NCBI RefSeq assembly: GCF_000331515.1
Contig: NZ_AMZO01000019.1
Coordinates: 52,530-116,529 of the forward strand
DNA: 64,000 nt
Reading direction: 5' to 3'
Source of the DNA: Photobacterium marinum
GTDB lineage: Bacteria > Pseudomonadota > Gammaproteobacteria > Enterobacterales > Vibrionaceae
Shown here one piece after another: positions 9,893 to 23,882 of this stretch (position 1 is the first letter of the stretch; every line of letters begins with the position of its first letter). The notes under the pieces were generated by a model, which was not told the origin of the DNA, made no database searches, and saw only the letters and a program-made list of their open reading frames with translations. Made by a program: the position numbers and the translations under genes.

Positions 9893-9921
9893 TTGTGGCG
9901 ATAAAGTGTGTCTGGTATACT
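9893..9921 (+). promoter_or_regulatory. Probable sigma-70 promoter of pyrG
   Basis: TTGTGG (9893-9898), a 17-bp spacer and TATACT (9916-9921), about 54 bp before the pyrG ATG. Upstream, at 9816-9831, a perfect stem ATGACT-CAAT-AGTCAT follows the mazG stop. Confidence 0.65.
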
Positions 9922-9923
9922 AA

Positions 9924-11615
<1,692 letters not shown>

Positions 11616-11624
11616 GGATTACGG

Positions 11625-11659
11625 ATAGCTGTAGCGGTTATGGCTGCAGCTATTTTTTT
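11625..11659 (+). terminator. Intrinsic terminator between pyrG and eno
   Basis: ATAGCTGTAGC, a 7-base loop, then GCTGCAGCTAT followed by a T tract. One mismatch allows pairing. eno is thus likely to have its own promoter as well. Confidence 0.82.
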
Positions 11660-11668
11660 AGCTTTTAA

Positions 11669-12997
<1,329 letters not shown>

Positions 12998-13040
12998 TCG
13001 CTGACCTGACTTCTGGCTGACTTGTCAGCTTCAGAATATG

Positions 13041-13070
13041 AACCGCCTCTTTTGGAGGCGGTTTTTTTTT
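13041..13070 (+). terminator. Intrinsic terminator after eno
   Basis: AACCGCCTC, loop TTTT, GAGGCGGTT, then nine T: a strong rho-independent terminator. Confidence 0.95.
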
Positions 13071-13282
13071 GCGTGCGCCGAACATCTAAATTTAAGGGGA
13101 AAACTTGCCCTGTCTGGTAATCGGAGCTAGTCACATTTATCGCTTTATGGGATTATTATCGTCTTGCAATTGATAAAGGGAGTGCATGAACCTTGCGTTC
13201 AGCAGGTTGTGCTTACCGTGTTTCCTTCGGGAACAGAATTGCTTGAAAACAGAAATAATTGTGTGAAAGAACGGGGATTTGC

Positions 13283-13555
13283 ATGCGTTTGTTAACACTC
13301 GCACTGCTGGTTGTATTAAGCTGGCTCCAGTATGACTTCTGGCTAGGTAAGAATGGCATGATGGATTACATGGCAGTCAAAGAGAATGTGGCAATACAGC
13401 AGCAGGCTAATGCTGAGTTGTTACAGCGAAACCAGCAAATGTACGCAGAAATCCACGACCTGCACCGAGGCCAGGAAGCCGTTGAGGAGCGTGCCCGTAA
13501 TGAGCTCGGCATGATAAAGCCGGGAGAAACCTTCTTTCGCATTGTCGGTGACTGA
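13283..13555 (+). CDS. ftsB: Cell division protein FtsB
   Basis: FtsB is a small bitopic inner-membrane protein that forms the FtsQLB complex and licenses septal peptidoglycan synthesis at the divisome. The 90-residue product has one N-terminal membrane segment ([20 protein letters not shown]), a coiled coil (about 30-68) and the conserved C-terminal [21 protein letters not shown]. The frame is open from a GTG-like codon further up, but the ATG at 13283 matches the family N-terminus. It precedes ispD, as in E. coli (ftsB-ispD-ispF-truD). Confidence 0.95.
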   Translation: MRLLTLALLVVLSWLQYDFWLGKNGMMDYMAVKENVAIQQQANAELLQRNQQMYAEIHDLHRGQEAVEERARNELGMIKPGETFFRIVGD

Positions 13556-13621
13556 GCCTGTTTTTCCTTTGCTGTTATTAACTGGCAAGTGAGAATCGAT
13601 GGCTACTGCTATAAACGTTGA

Positions 13622-14335
13622 ATGAATACCTTACCAATGACAGATAAGATCACCGCAGTGGTACCGGCAGCCGGTGTCGGTAGCCGAATGGCGGCAGACC
13701 GTCCCAAGCAATACCTGCAAATAGCAGGTAAAACTATTTTAGAACATACGATCGATCGGCTTTTCAGTCATCCGGCTGTTGAGCGGGTGATCATTGCTAT
13801 TAGCAAAACCGACCCGTATTTTTCCGCGTTGCCGCTGGCAAATGATCCGCGTATTACCGTGGTTGACGGTGGAGCAGAGCGTGCTGACTCAGTCTTTGCC
13901 GGTCTGGCGGCGATTGAAAATGAAGATAGCTGGGTGCTGGTTCATGATGCAGCCCGCCCTTGTCTGCGTATAACCGATTTGGAAAAACTGATTTCGCAAG
14001 CGCAGCAAAGTGATTGTGGTGCGATCCTTGCGGCACCGGTACGCGACACTATGAAGCGCGGTAATGGCCAAAACGGCATTGCTGAAACCGTTGAACGTAA
14101 TGATCTCTGGCATGCCTTGACGCCTCAGATGTTCAAGGTGAAGCAGTTGCGTGACTCTCTGCACCAGGCGTTGGAACAGGGGGCGGTGGTAACGGATGAG
14201 GCTTCAGCGCTTGAATTCTGCGGTTATGTGCCGCTGCTGGTAAAAGGCCGTGCCGATAACCTTAAAGTAACCCAGCCGGAAGATCTGGCTCTGGCCGAGT
14301 TTTATCTACAACAATTAACAAAGGAACAGCCATGA
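13622..14335 (+). CDS. ispD: 2-C-methyl-D-erythritol 4-phosphate cytidylyltransferase IspD
   Basis: IspD joins MEP to CTP, giving CDP-methylerythritol, in the non-mevalonate isoprenoid pathway. The 237-residue protein has the nucleotidyltransferase motif [19 protein letters not shown], the HDAARPCL metal site, and the TDEASALE and [16 protein letters not shown] segments. The start could be the ATG at 13622 or the one at 13637 ([13 protein letters not shown]); both are in frame and the second aligns better with short homologues. The stop overlaps the ispF start. Confidence 0.96.
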   Translation: MNTLPMTDKITAVVPAAGVGSRMAADRPKQYLQIAGKTILEHTIDRLFSHPAVERVIIAISKTDPYFSALPLANDPRITVVDGGAERADSVFAGLAAIENEDSWVLVHDAARPCLRITDLEKLISQAQQSDCGAILAAPVRDTMKRGNGQNGIAETVERNDLWHALTPQMFKVKQLRDSLHQALEQGAVVTDEASALEFCGYVPLLVKGRADNLKVTQPEDLALAEFYLQQLTKEQP

Positions 14336-14808
14336 TGCGAATCGGACACGGTTTTGATGTACACAAATTCGGTGGTGAAGGCCCGGTAATTATTGGTGGT
14401 GTGGCCATTCCATATGAGCAAGGACTGATTGCTCATTCCGACGGTGATGTGGCGCTGCATGCTGTTTGTGATGCCCTGCTCGGTGCTATTGGTGCCGGTG
14501 ATATCGGTCGCCACTTCCCGGATACCGACGCCGAGTGGGAAGGTGCCGACAGTCGTTTCTTGTTGCGTGATGTCTATAGTAAAGTGAAGGCTAAAGGCTA
14601 TCGTCTGGGTAACTTGGATGTCACTATCATTGCTCAGGCTCCGAAAATGGCACCTCATATTGATGCGATGTGCCAGGCTATTGCCGAGGATTTGGAAACT
14701 GATATTGAAAACATCAATGTCAAAGCGACTACCTCGGAACGACTGGGCTTTACCGGTCGTAAAGAAGGCATTGCCTGCGAGGCAGTGGTCCTTATCAATA
14801 AACAATAA
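14332..14808 (+). CDS. ispF: 2-C-methyl-D-erythritol 2,4-cyclodiphosphate synthase IspF
   Basis: IspF cyclises CDP-methylerythritol 2-phosphate with release of CMP, two steps after IspD in the MEP pathway. The 158-residue protein begins [12 protein letters not shown], which supplies the zinc ligands Asp and His, and has the [18 protein letters not shown] segment and the C-terminal [16 protein letters not shown] loop. Two adjacent ATG codons (14332 and 14335) overlap the ispD stop, so the proteins are coupled. Length is typical (E. coli 159). Confidence 0.97.
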   Translation: MMRIGHGFDVHKFGGEGPVIIGGVAIPYEQGLIAHSDGDVALHAVCDALLGAIGAGDIGRHFPDTDAEWEGADSRFLLRDVYSKVKAKGYRLGNLDVTIIAQAPKMAPHIDAMCQAIAEDLETDIENINVKATTSERLGFTGRKEGIACEAVVLINKQ

Positions 14809-14889
14809 TGAATTTTTCCCGGTATCGCGAACTATGATCTGCGGTACTGGGTTTTGCAGTTTATATTGCTGCCAACATACGGTGTATCT

Positions 14890-15948
14890 ATGTCTGATGT
14901 AATGGACAACTTTAACTGGTTATACGGTAAACCAGAGTGCCAGGGGCGAATCAAAGTTCAGCCTGAACATTTTGTCGTTAACGAAAATTTGGGTTTTGAT
15001 TTTGCCGGTACTGGCGAGCATTTTATGGTGAAAATCCGTAAAACGGGTGAAAACACCAAATATGTCGTTAATGAGCTGGCTAAAGCGTGTGGGGTGAAAT
15101 CCCGCGATGTGAGCTGGGCTGGCCTTAAAGACCGCCATGCGGTGACCGAGCAGTGGCTGAGCGTACACCTGCCGGGTAAACCGGATCCGGATCTGACTCA
15201 GTTTGTTGCGGAACATCCCGGTGTCGAAGTGCTGGAAACTGCGCGCCACGACAAGAAATTGCGTCCGGGTGATCTTATCGGCAACTGGTTCCAGCTGCGC
15301 CTGACCGAACTGGATAAGCCGCAAGATGTTATTGACCGCTTGGAGCAAATCAAGCTGCAGGGTGTGCCTAACTATTTCGGTGAGCAGCGTTTTGGCCACC
15401 ATGGAAACAATGTAGTGAAAGCCCGTGCCTGGGGTAATGATGAGTTTCGGGTTAGAGACAAGAGCAAGCGTAGTTTCTATCTGTCTGCTGCACGTTCCTG
15501 GTTGTTTAACATGGTGTTGTCATCCCGTATCGAACAGGGGCTGGTAAATACTGTGATGGCTGGTGACTGGTTGTTAGGTGAGAGTGAGCATTGTGTTGCC
15601 GAGTCTGTGACGCCGGAGCTTGAAGCGAAAGTAACCTGTGGTGAGCTGGCTATTACTGCTCCGATGATGGGTGATAACGCACTGCCGACAACAGCTGAGG
15701 CCGAAGCAATGGAAATGGCAGTTGTTGAGCAGGAACCTCTGCTGCTGAAACTGATTCGCGATAACCGGATGCGTCATGAGCGCCGTTCTTTACTGCTAAA
15801 ACCACAGCAGATGGAATGGTTGCAGGATGGTGATGATGTCGTGGTATCTTTTGCCTTGCCGGCAGGTTGCTTTGCAACGGCGGTTGTACGTGAATTAATG
15901 ATTGAGCGTGAGCTAGAGGATGGCGACCATGCGAATTTTGATCAGTAA
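14890..15948 (+). CDS. truD: tRNA pseudouridine(13) synthase TruD
   Basis: TruD makes pseudouridine at position 13 of tRNA-Glu. The product is about 352 residues from the ATG at 14890 ([15 protein letters not shown]), whose N-terminus fits E. coli TruD. An in-frame ATG at 14854 would add 12 unlikely residues. It has the catalytic segment [16 protein letters not shown] with the active Asp, the [17 protein letters not shown] motif and the inserted TRUD domain. Its last 20 bases overlap surE. Confidence 0.95.
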   Translation: MSDVMDNFNWLYGKPECQGRIKVQPEHFVVNENLGFDFAGTGEHFMVKIRKTGENTKYVVNELAKACGVKSRDVSWAGLKDRHAVTEQWLSVHLPGKPDPDLTQFVAEHPGVEVLETARHDKKLRPGDLIGNWFQLRLTELDKPQDVIDRLEQIKLQGVPNYFGEQRFGHHGNNVVKARAWGNDEFRVRDKSKRSFYLSAARSWLFNMVLSSRIEQGLVNTVMAGDWLLGESEHCVAESVTPELEAKVTCGELAITAPMMGDNALPTTAEAEAMEMAVVEQEPLLLKLIRDNRMRHERRSLLLKPQQMEWLQDGDDVVVSFALPAGCFATAVVRELMIERELEDGDHANFDQ

Positions 15949-16678
15949 TGACGACGGTATTTTTGCCGAAGGGATAAACACGCTGGCTGTGGCATTGGCA
16001 GAGATTGCCGAAGTTATAGTTGTTGCACCGGACCGTAATCGCTCCGGTGCTTCGAACTCTCTGACACTGGATTATCCGTTGCGTATTCGTGAGGAAGGGA
16101 ATCATCGGATTTCAGTGGAAGGTACGCCAACGGATTGTGTCCATTTTGCCCTGAATGAATGGCTGGATTACCGTCCGGACATTGTTATTGCTGGTATCAA
16201 CCATGGTGCTAACCTTGGTGATGATGTGTTGTATTCTGGTACAGTAGCGGCGGCGACAGAAGGACATTTTCTCGGCGTACCGGCGATTGCGGTATCATTG
16301 GTAGGTTCAAAGCATTTTGATACGGCAGCGCAGGTTATCCGGGAGGTGGTTGAGCAACTGGCAGACAACCCGCTTCCAACCAACAAGTTATTGAATATCA
16401 ATGTTCCGGATTTACCTTACTCTGAGCTGCAGCAGTGGCAGGTTACCCGCCTTGGTGCCCGCCACCGGGCTGAGAAAATGGAGAAGGCGACAGATCCCCG
16501 GGGTAAAACGATATACTGGTTGGGTCCTCCTGGCGCATGTCAGGATGCTGGGCCGGGAACAGATTTTTATGCAATAGAGCATAACCATGTTTCAATAACC
16601 CCATTGCAGGTTGATCTGACCGCACATGATGCCATGGGTGGTGTTGAGCAGTGGGTTAAACAAATGGAGACAGAATAA
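15929..16678 (+). CDS. surE: 5'/3'-nucleotidase SurE
   Basis: SurE is a metal-dependent nucleotidase and exopolyphosphatase induced in stationary phase. The 249-residue protein starts [15 protein letters not shown], with the Asp-Asp metal site, and shows [15 protein letters not shown] and the [19 protein letters not shown] signature. The AGAGG at 15914 is well spaced for the ATG at 15929 and too close to the ATG at 15920, so I chose 15929. It overlaps the end of truD, and pcm begins 2 bp after its stop: the conserved surE-pcm-nlpD-rpoS stationary-phase cluster. Confidence 0.96.
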   Translation: MRILISNDDGIFAEGINTLAVALAEIAEVIVVAPDRNRSGASNSLTLDYPLRIREEGNHRISVEGTPTDCVHFALNEWLDYRPDIVIAGINHGANLGDDVLYSGTVAAATEGHFLGVPAIAVSLVGSKHFDTAAQVIREVVEQLADNPLPTNKLLNINVPDLPYSELQQWQVTRLGARHRAEKMEKATDPRGKTIYWLGPPGACQDAGPGTDFYAIEHNHVSITPLQVDLTAHDAMGGVEQWVKQMETE

Positions 16679-16680
16679 GG

Positions 16681-17310
16681 ATGCGTTATGCGGAAGAACG
16701 GCATCGCTTAGTAACTTTCTTACATCAGTTGGGTATTCGCGACGAAAAAGTATTACAAGCGATGTTAGCGGTACCCCGAGAACTGTTTATTGATGAGGCC
16801 TTATCTCATAAGGCATATGAAAATAATGCTTTGCCGATTGGCAGCGGGCAGACGATCTCGCAGCCTTACATCGTAGCTAAAATGACGGAGCTGCTTGAGC
16901 TGCGCCCTGAATCACGAGTGCTGGAAGTTGGTACCGGTTCTGGTTACCAGACAGCGGTGCTGGCTCATATTGTCGATCATGTTTTCTCAGTGGAGCGGAT
17001 TAAAACATTGCAGTGGCAGGCTAAACGCCGCCTCAAGCAACTTGATTTGCATAATATCTCCACCAAGCATGGTGACGGTTGGCAGGGATGGGCAAGCAAA
17101 GCGCCGTTTGATGCCATTATCGTGACAGCAGCAGCAGGAGAAATTCCTTCTGAACTGCTTGCTCAGCTGGCTGACGGTGGTCGTTTGATTATTCCTGTCG
17201 GAGAGGAGTATCAGGTGCTGAAATGCATTGTGCGTAATGGTGATCAGTATTTATCCCAGGATATTGAAGCTGTGCGTTTTGTCCCTCTGGTGGCAGGAGA
17301 GCTGGCGTAA
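16681..17310 (+). CDS. pcm: Protein-L-isoaspartate O-methyltransferase Pcm
   Basis: Pcm methylates L-isoaspartyl residues in aged proteins with S-adenosylmethionine and starts their repair. The 209-residue protein has the substrate segment [16 protein letters not shown], the SAM motif [16 protein letters not shown] and the [14 protein letters not shown] segment. Length matches E. coli (208). It lies 2 bp after surE and 6 bp before nlpD. Confidence 0.97.
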   Translation: MRYAEERHRLVTFLHQLGIRDEKVLQAMLAVPRELFIDEALSHKAYENNALPIGSGQTISQPYIVAKMTELLELRPESRVLEVGTGSGYQTAVLAHIVDHVFSVERIKTLQWQAKRRLKQLDLHNISTKHGDGWQGWASKAPFDAIIVTAAAGEIPSELLAQLADGGRLIIPVGEEYQVLKCIVRNGDQYLSQDIEAVRFVPLVAGELA

Positions 17311-17316
17311 ATCCCG

Positions 17317-18237
17317 ATGAGTGTGGTGGTGAGAAAAGCGTTAAGACGAATGACAGCAGTAGCGGTATGTCTGTTGCTGTCGGCTTGTTCCAGCCACACT
17401 CCGGCACCGGTAACCAGTGTCGGTAAAGACTATGACAGCATCAAGCGGGGCAGTTATCGCGGTAGCTACTATGAGGTACAGAAAGGCGACACCCTGTACT
17501 TTATTTCATATGTAACGGGTCGCGATATCAAAGATATCGTCGCGGCTAACAAACTTTCTCACCCTTACACGATCTTTCCGGGACAAAAACTTCAGTTGTG
17601 GAAGCCGAAGTATATTGCGCCTGCCTATGGTAAAGCCGGAACGGTGCCAATTGTTAAACCCCCAGTAAAAACAGTTGTTAAGGCAAACCCGCCAAAAGCA
17701 GTTCCGAAACCGGTCCCGAAACCCAAACCCAAAGCCAAGCCGAAACCGGCTAAGCCTGTGCAAAAAACAGCCAAGAAAAGTGTTGATCCAAAACGCACAA
17801 AAGAGTACGCTCAAAACACAAAAAGTAACAAGCCTGTTACAAAAAAGACGTATAGTGCTAACAGTAAGGTCTCCGGCTGGACATGGCCAACAAAGGGACG
17901 GATCATCGCTAAATTCTCCAGTGCAGAAAACGGTAACAAAGGGATCGATATTGCCGGTCGAAGAGGACAAACCGTAAATGCATCTGCGGGAGGGGTGGTC
18001 GTCTATGCAGGAAATGCGTTACGTGGTTATGGGAACCTTGTGATTATTAAGCATAGCGAAGATTATCTCAGCGCTTATGCTCACAACGAAAAAGTATTGG
18101 TAAAAGAACAGCAGACGGTGAAAGCGGGGCAGAAAATTGCGTCAATGGGAAGCTCCGGCACCAGTAGCGTACGTCTGCATTTTGAGATCCGTTACAAAGG
18201 CAAGTCTGTGAATCCATTACGGTATTTGCCGAAATAG
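17317..18237 (+). CDS. nlpD: Murein hydrolase activator NlpD (lipoprotein)
   Basis: NlpD is an outer-membrane lipoprotein that activates the amidase AmiC at the division septum. It has a signal peptide with lipobox LLSAC (Cys24), one LysM peptidoglycan-binding domain (about 50-95), a Pro/Lys-rich linker (about 110-160, PKPVPKPKPKAKP) and a C-terminal LytM domain. The LytM metal site is incomplete: the first His is replaced (NKGIDIAG) and only the last motif LHFEIRYKGKSVNPL is kept, as in E. coli NlpD. It therefore activates rather than cuts. In E. coli the main rpoS promoter lies inside nlpD; I could not place it here. Confidence 0.95.
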   Translation: MSVVVRKALRRMTAVAVCLLLSACSSHTPAPVTSVGKDYDSIKRGSYRGSYYEVQKGDTLYFISYVTGRDIKDIVAANKLSHPYTIFPGQKLQLWKPKYIAPAYGKAGTVPIVKPPVKTVVKANPPKAVPKPVPKPKPKAKPKPAKPVQKTAKKSVDPKRTKEYAQNTKSNKPVTKKTYSANSKVSGWTWPTKGRIIAKFSSAENGNKGIDIAGRRGQTVNASAGGVVVYAGNALRGYGNLVIIKHSEDYLSAYAHNEKVLVKEQQTVKAGQKIASMGSSGTSSVRLHFEIRYKGKSVNPLRYLPK

Positions 18238-18293
18238 ACAACATGGCATAGTGAAGTTGTAATGTCTTGCTAACTCGCCATCTGGGAGGCGCT

Positions 18294-19289
18294 ATGAGTA
18301 GAAGCAATACTGCTACAGACATAGAAAACTTTGATTTTGATGAAGATATGGAAGTTGACTCGGCAGAGATCGAGAACAATGCCGCTTCTTCTGAAGAAAC
18401 CAGTAGTAATGATGATGTCGATATGTCGCAATACGGAGCAACACAGAAAGCTCTGGATGCGACACAGCTTTACCTCGGGGAGATTGGTTTTTCTCCACTT
18501 CTTACAGCGGAAGAGGAAGTCCTGTATGCCCGCCGTGCTTTGCGTGGTGACGAAGTTGCCCGCAAGCGTATGATCGAAAGTAACCTGCGTCTGGTAGTAA
18601 AAATTTCCCGTCGTTACAGTAATCGTGGACTGGCTCTGTTGGATCTGGTTGAGGAAGGTAATCTTGGTCTGATTCGCGCCGTCGAAAAGTTTGATCCTGA
18701 ACGCGGCTTTCGTTTTTCTACTTACGCAACCTGGTGGATCCGTCAGACTATTGAACGGGCCATCATGAACCAAACCCGCACAATCCGCCTGCCAATCCAT
18801 GTCGTTAAAGAGTTGAATGTCTATCTGAGGACTGCACGTGAACTGGCTCAGAAGTTGGATCATGAACCAACTGCTGAAGATATTGCCCTGAAACTCGATA
18901 AATCCGTTGAAGACGTTAACCGTATGCTGCGCCTGAATGAGCGTGTCGGCTCAGTGGATAACCCGATTGGGGGCGATTCGGAAAAGGCGTTGCTGGATAT
19001 TATTCCGGATGAAAAGAGTGGAGGGCCGGAAACCTCAACTCAGGATGATGACATCAAGACATCAATTGTCACCTGGCTTCAGGAACTCAATCCGAAACAG
19101 CGTGAAGTACTGGCGCGCCGTTTTGGCTTATTGGGCTATGAAGCTTCGACACTGGAAGATGTCGGACGTGAAATTGGCCTGACTCGTGAACGTGTACGTC
19201 AGATCCAGGTGGAAGGGCTACGCCGTTTGCGCGATATGCTGACCCATCAGGGGCTGAATATAGAGTCTCTGTTTAATCAGGATATGTAG
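18294..19289 (+). CDS. rpoS: RNA polymerase sigma factor RpoS
   Basis: RpoS is the sigma-38/S factor of stationary phase and general stress. The 331-residue protein has an acidic, poorly conserved N-terminus, then region 1.2/2 ([25 protein letters not shown], seen as [12 protein letters not shown] plus [13 protein letters not shown]), the -10 reading segment ([17 protein letters not shown]), region 3 and region 4 with its helix-turn-helix ([19 protein letters not shown]). The ATG at 18294 follows GGGAGGC at good spacing. An in-frame TTG at 18267 would add nine residues and is less likely. The gene faces mutS across a bidirectional terminator. Confidence 0.97.
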   Translation: MSRSNTATDIENFDFDEDMEVDSAEIENNAASSEETSSNDDVDMSQYGATQKALDATQLYLGEIGFSPLLTAEEEVLYARRALRGDEVARKRMIESNLRLVVKISRRYSNRGLALLDLVEEGNLGLIRAVEKFDPERGFRFSTYATWWIRQTIERAIMNQTRTIRLPIHVVKELNVYLRTARELAQKLDHEPTAEDIALKLDKSVEDVNRMLRLNERVGSVDNPIGGDSEKALLDIIPDEKSGGPETSTQDDDIKTSIVTWLQELNPKQREVLARRFGLLGYEASTLEDVGREIGLTRERVRQIQVEGLRRLRDMLTHQGLNIESLFNQDM

Positions 19290-19353
19290 ACAAAACCTGT
19301 AAGCTGATAACTGTTGAGCAACACACCTGTTTCCGGCTTACAGAGCGACAGAA

Positions 19354-19382
19354 TAAAAAAGGACGCGTCATGCGTCCTTTTC
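19354..19382. terminator. Bidirectional intrinsic terminator between rpoS and mutS
   Basis: AAAAAAGGACGC, loop, GCGTCCTTTT. A and T tracts on both sides allow ends for both convergent genes. Confidence 0.93.
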
Positions 19383-19404
19383 TCGTTCCGGTGTTTTACT
19401 CCTA

Positions 19405-21975
19405 TTACAGGAGTGCTTTCAGGCGGTATAGCTCTTCCAGAGCCTGACGTGGAGTCATATCGTCAGGGTTGATATTCGCTAATGCCTCTTCCACTTCACT
19501 TGGCTCAGGGATCAGACTCAGCTGTTGTTCGGCTTTCGGTACTACGCTGGCAGGTGTTGTTGCCTGCTGGTGGCCGCTGGCCTCTAGCTGTTGAAGCTTG
19601 AGCTTAGCGCGCTTGATCACTGACTTTGGTACACCAGCCAGGCTGGCTACCGCCAGGCCGTAAGACTTGCTGGCTGCACCTTCCTGAACGGCGTGCATAA
19701 AGGCAATTTCATCACCGTGCTCTACAGCATCCAGGTGAACGTTAGCCAGGCCATCGATTAATGACGGCAGTTCAGTCAGCTCGAAATAGTGAGTGGCAAA
19801 CAGGGTCATGGCTGCAATTTTCTCTGCCAGCCATTCAGCACTTGCCCAGGCCAGAGACAGGCCGTCATAGGTACTCGTACCGCGTCCGATCTCATCCATC
19901 AGCACCAGGCTGTTTTCTGTAGCGTTGTGCAGGATGTTCGCTGTTTCGGTCATTTCCACCATGAAGGTTGAACGCCCGGAAGCCAGATCATCTGAAGCAC
20001 CGATACGGGTAAAGATGCGATCCAATGGGCCGATCTTCACAGAGTCTGCCGGGACAAAAGAGCCGACATGGGCCATTAGGGCAATTAGTGCGGTTTGACG
20101 CATATAGGTCGATTTACCACCCATGTTCGGGCCAGTGATCACCAACATACGACGATCTTTGTGTAGGGAGATCGGGTTGGCGATGAACGGCTCGCTTAGT
20201 ACCTGCTCAACAACCGGGTGACGGCCGGCACTGATTTCGATACCAGCTTCAGGCGTCAGCTCAGGGCGGCAGTAGTTCAGGGTATCAGCGCGCTCGGCTA
20301 GGTTCGCTAGTACATCAAGTTCTGACAGTGCTGCCGCGATATTCTGTAGCTGCTCAAGGTGCGGTAGCAGTTGGTCGAACAGCTCATCCCAAAGCTTTTT
20401 CTCCAGAGCCAGAGCTTTAGATTTGGAGTTCAGCACTTTGTCTTCGTGCTCTTTCAGCTCAGGGATAATGTAACGCTCGGCGTTTTTCAGGGTCTGGCGG
20501 CGAACGTAGTGGCTCGGAACAAGATGGCTCTGACCGCGACTGACCTGGATATAGAAACCGTGAACCTGATTAAAGCCGACTTTCAGGGTGTCGATATCAT
20601 GGCGTTCACGCTCGCGTTCTTCCAGCTCTTCCAAGTAGCGGGTCGCACCATCGGCTAGATCGCGCCACTCATCCAGCTCGGCATTGTAACCCGGAGCCAG
20701 AACACCGCCGTCTCGGATAACGACCGGCGGGTTTTCGATAATTGCGCGCTCCAGTAGCTCGCAGATATCGTCCATCGGAGCTGCAAACTGTCCCAGCTCA
20801 TGAATGCGTGGCTGGTTGAATTCAGTCAGTAGTTCCGCCAATTCAGGCAGGTGTTGCAGGGCGGTACGCATTCGGGCCAAGTCACGTGGACGGGCTGAGC
20901 GCAAAGCCAGGCGGGCCAGGATACGTTCCAGGTCCCCCATGTTACGCAGTACACCGGCCACATCGACAAACATACCGGTATCTTTGAATGCTGCAATGGC
21001 ATCAAGTCGGTTGTTCAGTTGTTTGGCGTCACGGATTGGTTGATGCAGCCAACGCTTGAGCAGGCGGCTGCCCATTGGTGTTGCCGTGTAGTCCAGCACC
21101 GATGCCAGCGTGTTATCAAAACCGCCGGCAAGGTTCTGGGTTAGTTCCAGGTTACGACGGGTTGCCGCATCCAGGATCACTGCATCATCTTTGCTGTCTT
21201 TGGTGATTGCACGAATATGCGGCAGGGCAGTACGCTGGGTATCTTTTACGTATTGCAGCAAGCAGCCAGCGGCACACAGGCCGCGTTCGGCATTTTCAAC
21301 GCCGAAACCGACTAGATCACGGGTGCCGAACTGCATGGTCAGCTGCTGGCGAGCAGTCTCTAGGTCAAATTCCCATACCGGGCGGCGACGGGTACCGTTA
21401 AACGGTTGAACCAGACCCGGTAGGGCAAAATCTTCCGGATACAGTAGTTCCGCCGGGCTGGTACGCTGTAGCTCAGCCTGCATAGCTTCTTCGGTTTCCG
21501 GCTCAGTCAGCATAAAGCGGCCTGAAGTGATATCCAGAGTCGCGTAACCAAAGCCGTTATTGTTCTGATAAATGGCAGCGATCAGGTTGTCATGACGCTC
21601 ATTAAGCAGCGCCTCATCACTGACAGTACCAGGCGTGACAATACGCACGACTTTTCGCTCAACCGGACCTTTGCTGGTGGCCGGATCGCCAACCTGTTCA
21701 CAGATGGCGACTGAAACCCCCTGTTGAACTAACTTGGCCAGGTAACCCTCAACGGCATGGTACGGTACCCCGGCCATCGGGATTGGCTGACCGTTGGAAG
21801 AGCCGCGTTTAGTCAGGGAGATATCCAGTAACTGAGAGGCATTTTTTGCATCATCATAAAATAGCTCGTAGAAGTCGCCCATCCGGTAGAACAGAAGAAC
21901 ATCAGGATTTTCAGCCTTGATTTTCAAATACTGTTGCATCATGGGGGTGTGCTTTTCTAAACCTTTCACTGTCAC
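19405..21975 (-). CDS. mutS: DNA mismatch repair protein MutS
   Basis: MutS recognises mismatches and starts methyl-directed mismatch repair. Domain I begins [20 protein letters not shown] and carries the mismatch-wedging [15 protein letters not shown] motif. The core follows, then the ATPase with Walker [14 protein letters not shown] and the signature [20 protein letters not shown]. The frame stays open upstream to 22158 but that part resembles nothing and overlaps divergent pncC. I place the start at the GTG at 21975 ([13 protein letters not shown]), giving about 857 residues against 853 in E. coli; a second GTG lies six bases later. Confidence 0.95.
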   Translation of the reverse strand: MTVKGLEKHTPMMQQYLKIKAENPDVLLFYRMGDFYELFYDDAKNASQLLDISLTKRGSSNGQPIPMAGVPYHAVEGYLAKLVQQGVSVAICEQVGDPATSKGPVERKVVRIVTPGTVSDEALLNERHDNLIAAIYQNNNGFGYATLDITSGRFMLTEPETEEAMQAELQRTSPAELLYPEDFALPGLVQPFNGTRRRPVWEFDLETARQQLTMQFGTRDLVGFGVENAERGLCAAGCLLQYVKDTQRTALPHIRAITKDSKDDAVILDAATRRNLELTQNLAGGFDNTLASVLDYTATPMGSRLLKRWLHQPIRDAKQLNNRLDAIAAFKDTGMFVDVAGVLRNMGDLERILARLALRSARPRDLARMRTALQHLPELAELLTEFNQPRIHELGQFAAPMDDICELLERAIIENPPVVIRDGGVLAPGYNAELDEWRDLADGATRYLEELEERERERHDIDTLKVGFNQVHGFYIQVSRGQSHLVPSHYVRRQTLKNAERYIIPELKEHEDKVLNSKSKALALEKKLWDELFDQLLPHLEQLQNIAAALSELDVLANLAERADTLNYCRPELTPEAGIEISAGRHPVVEQVLSEPFIANPISLHKDRRMLVITGPNMGGKSTYMRQTALIALMAHVGSFVPADSVKIGPLDRIFTRIGASDDLASGRSTFMVEMTETANILHNATENSLVLMDEIGRGTSTYDGLSLAWASAEWLAEKIAAMTLFATHYFELTELPSLIDGLANVHLDAVEHGDEIAFMHAVQEGAASKSYGLAVASLAGVPKSVIKRAKLKLQQLEASGHQQATTPASVVPKAEQQLSLIPEPSEVEEALANINPDDMTPRQALEELYRLKALL

Positions 21976-22156
21976 GATATCGCCTGCTTGCTTGTTCCGA
22001 TTGGTATAAAACCGGTTAAATTTCCGGAGGCTTAGGATACGTGAATCGGGCAGGTCGGCAAAGGGGCAATTGTGTTTTTTACCATCTGTTGGTGTAGGTA
22101 TTGAGTTGCCGAACTCTGGAGGTCGGAGTAAGGTAGCAACAGCAAAAATAAACGGC

Positions 22157-22654
22157 ATGAAGGACGTTAAGTTGATGCAATTAGCACAAGTGTTGGGGGA
22201 AGCGCTTTCCCTTCAGGGATGGGTTGCGACTACTGCTGAATCTTGTACTGGTGGCGGGGTTTCAGCGGCCATCACCGATATCGCGGGTAGTTCCGGCTGG
22301 TTTGACCGGGCGTTTATTACTTACAGCAATGAAGCCAAACAGCAGATGCTGGGGGTTTCTGCGCTCACGCTCGAACAGCATGGAGCTGTCAGCGAAGAGG
22401 TTGTCAGGGAAATGGCCGTTGGAGCGCTGAAGCATTCGCTGGCTGACATTAGTGTCGCGATTAGCGGCATTGCCGGACCGGGTGGTGGAACTGAAGCTAA
22501 GCCGGTCGGTATGGTCTGCTTTGCCTGGGCAGATAAGCAAGGTTGGATGCAGGTCGAGACCTGTTTTTTTGATGGTGATCGCAATGCGGTAAGACAACAG
22601 GCCATTGAAAAATCACTCTCTGGTATGTTGCAGCGCCTGCGACAATTGGGCTGA
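22157..22654 (+). CDS. pncC: Nicotinamide-nucleotide amidohydrolase PncC (CinA C-terminal family)
   Basis: PncC deamidates NMN to nicotinate mononucleotide in NAD recycling. The 165-residue protein has the CinA-C fold: [20 protein letters not shown] with the catalytic Ser, [12 protein letters not shown], and [19 protein letters not shown]. The N-terminus [14 protein letters not shown] aligns with that of E. coli PncC, so I chose the ATG at 22157. It lies directly upstream of recA as in many gammaproteobacteria, divergent from mutS. Confidence 0.93.
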   Translation: MKDVKLMQLAQVLGEALSLQGWVATTAESCTGGGVSAAITDIAGSSGWFDRAFITYSNEAKQQMLGVSALTLEQHGAVSEEVVREMAVGALKHSLADISVAISGIAGPGGGTEAKPVGMVCFAWADKQGWMQVETCFFDGDRNAVRQQAIEKSLSGMLQRLRQLG

Positions 22655-22710
22655 GCAAAGATTGCCCGTTGCTGAGGTATAAAAGGAACAAAAAAATTTT
22701 CATACAGTGC

Positions 22711-22738
22711 TAGACACTGTATGAATAGACAGTATACT
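22711..22738 (+). promoter_or_regulatory. recA promoter with LexA (SOS) box
   Basis: TAGACA (22711-22716), 16 bp, TATACT (22733-22738). A LexA box of CTGT-N8-ACAG form fills the spacer at 22715-22734 (core CTGT 22717-22720, ACAG 22729-22732). The arrangement is the same as at E. coli recA: the box overlaps the -35/-10 region. A second palindrome, CATACAGTG-N5-CACTGTATG (22701-22723), overlaps its left half. Confidence 0.9.
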
Positions 22739-22795
22739 AAGCTTCATACACAGATAACCTTCGTTATTAATTTTAAGCATCCGTTGGAGAGTCGA

Positions 22796-23848
22796 ATGGA
22801 CGACAACAAACAGAAGGCTCTTGCCGCAGCGTTAGGCCAGATTGAAAAGCAGTTCGGTAAAGGTTCCATCATGAAGTTGGGCGACAACCGTACTATGGAT
22901 ATTGAAACCGTATCAACGGGCTCCCTGTCGCTTGATATCGCACTTGGCGCCGGTGGTTTACCAATGGGTCGTATCGTTGAAATCTATGGCCCTGAATCAT
23001 CAGGTAAAACGACACTGACGCTTGAAGTTATCGCGGCCGCTCAGAAGCAGGGTAAGACATGTGCATTTATCGATGCCGAGCACGCTCTTGACCCAATCTA
23101 TGCTCAGAAGCTGGGGGTTGATATCGACAACCTACTGGTATCTCAGCCGGATACAGGTGAGCAGGCGCTGGAAATTGCCGATGCGCTGGCTCGTTCTGGT
23201 GCTGTCGACATTATGGTGGTTGACTCCGTTGCCGCCCTGACGCCGAAAGCGGAAATTGAAGGTGAAATGGGTGACAGCCACATGGGTCTGCAGGCGCGTA
23301 TGCTTTCACAGGCGATGCGTAAGATCACCGGTAACCTGAAAGCATCTAATTGTATGTGTATCTTCATCAACCAGATCCGTATGAAGATTGGTGTGATGTT
23401 CGGTAACCCAGAAACCACAACTGGTGGTAACGCACTTAAGTTCTACGCTTCTGTTCGTCTTGATATCCGCCGTACAGGTGCAATCAAAGATGGCGATGAA
23501 GTGGTGGGTAACGAAACCCGTATTAAGGTTGTGAAGAATAAGGTTGCAGCACCGTTCAAACAGGCTGAAACGCAAATCCTTTACGGTCAGGGCTTTAACC
23601 GTCTAGGTGAGCTGGTTGATCTGGGTGTGAAGCACAAGATGGTAGAAAAAGCCGGTGCATGGTACAGCTACCAGGGCGATAAGATCGGCCAGGGTAAAGC
23701 GAATGCTTGTAAGTACCTGGGCGAGCACTCTGAAATAGCTGAAGAGCTGGAGAAGAAACTGCGTGAGCTGCTTTTGTCACCAACGACAGCTCCTGCTGCT
23801 GAAGAGGCTGTCGAAGCTGCGGATGCAGAAGAAGATCAGGCGTTTTAA
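22796..23848 (+). CDS. recA: Recombinase RecA
   Basis: RecA forms filaments on single-stranded DNA, drives strand exchange and triggers LexA self-cleavage. The 350-residue protein begins [19 protein letters not shown] and has Walker A GPESSGKT (about 66-73), the MAW motif, loop L1 ([14 protein letters not shown]), loop L2 ([22 protein letters not shown]) and an acidic C-terminal tail. The ATG at 22796 has GGAGAG upstream; a longer in-frame start at 22721 lies inside the LexA box and is excluded. Regulation is by the SOS box at 22715. recX follows beyond two hairpins. Confidence 0.98.
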   Translation: MDDNKQKALAAALGQIEKQFGKGSIMKLGDNRTMDIETVSTGSLSLDIALGAGGLPMGRIVEIYGPESSGKTTLTLEVIAAAQKQGKTCAFIDAEHALDPIYAQKLGVDIDNLLVSQPDTGEQALEIADALARSGAVDIMVVDSVAALTPKAEIEGEMGDSHMGLQARMLSQAMRKITGNLKASNCMCIFINQIRMKIGVMFGNPETTTGGNALKFYASVRLDIRRTGAIKDGDEVVGNETRIKVVKNKVAAPFKQAETQILYGQGFNRLGELVDLGVKHKMVEKAGAWYSYQGDKIGQGKANACKYLGEHSEIAEELEKKLRELLLSPTTAPAAEEAVEAADAEEDQAF

Positions 23849-23882
23849 TTCGCTTCCGGACTTCCTGAACTGAAGAATAATA

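Noticed and set aside
17317..18237. NlpD as an active LytM endopeptidase.
   Set aside because: The first metal-binding His is replaced, as in E. coli NlpD, so it fits an amidase activator only.
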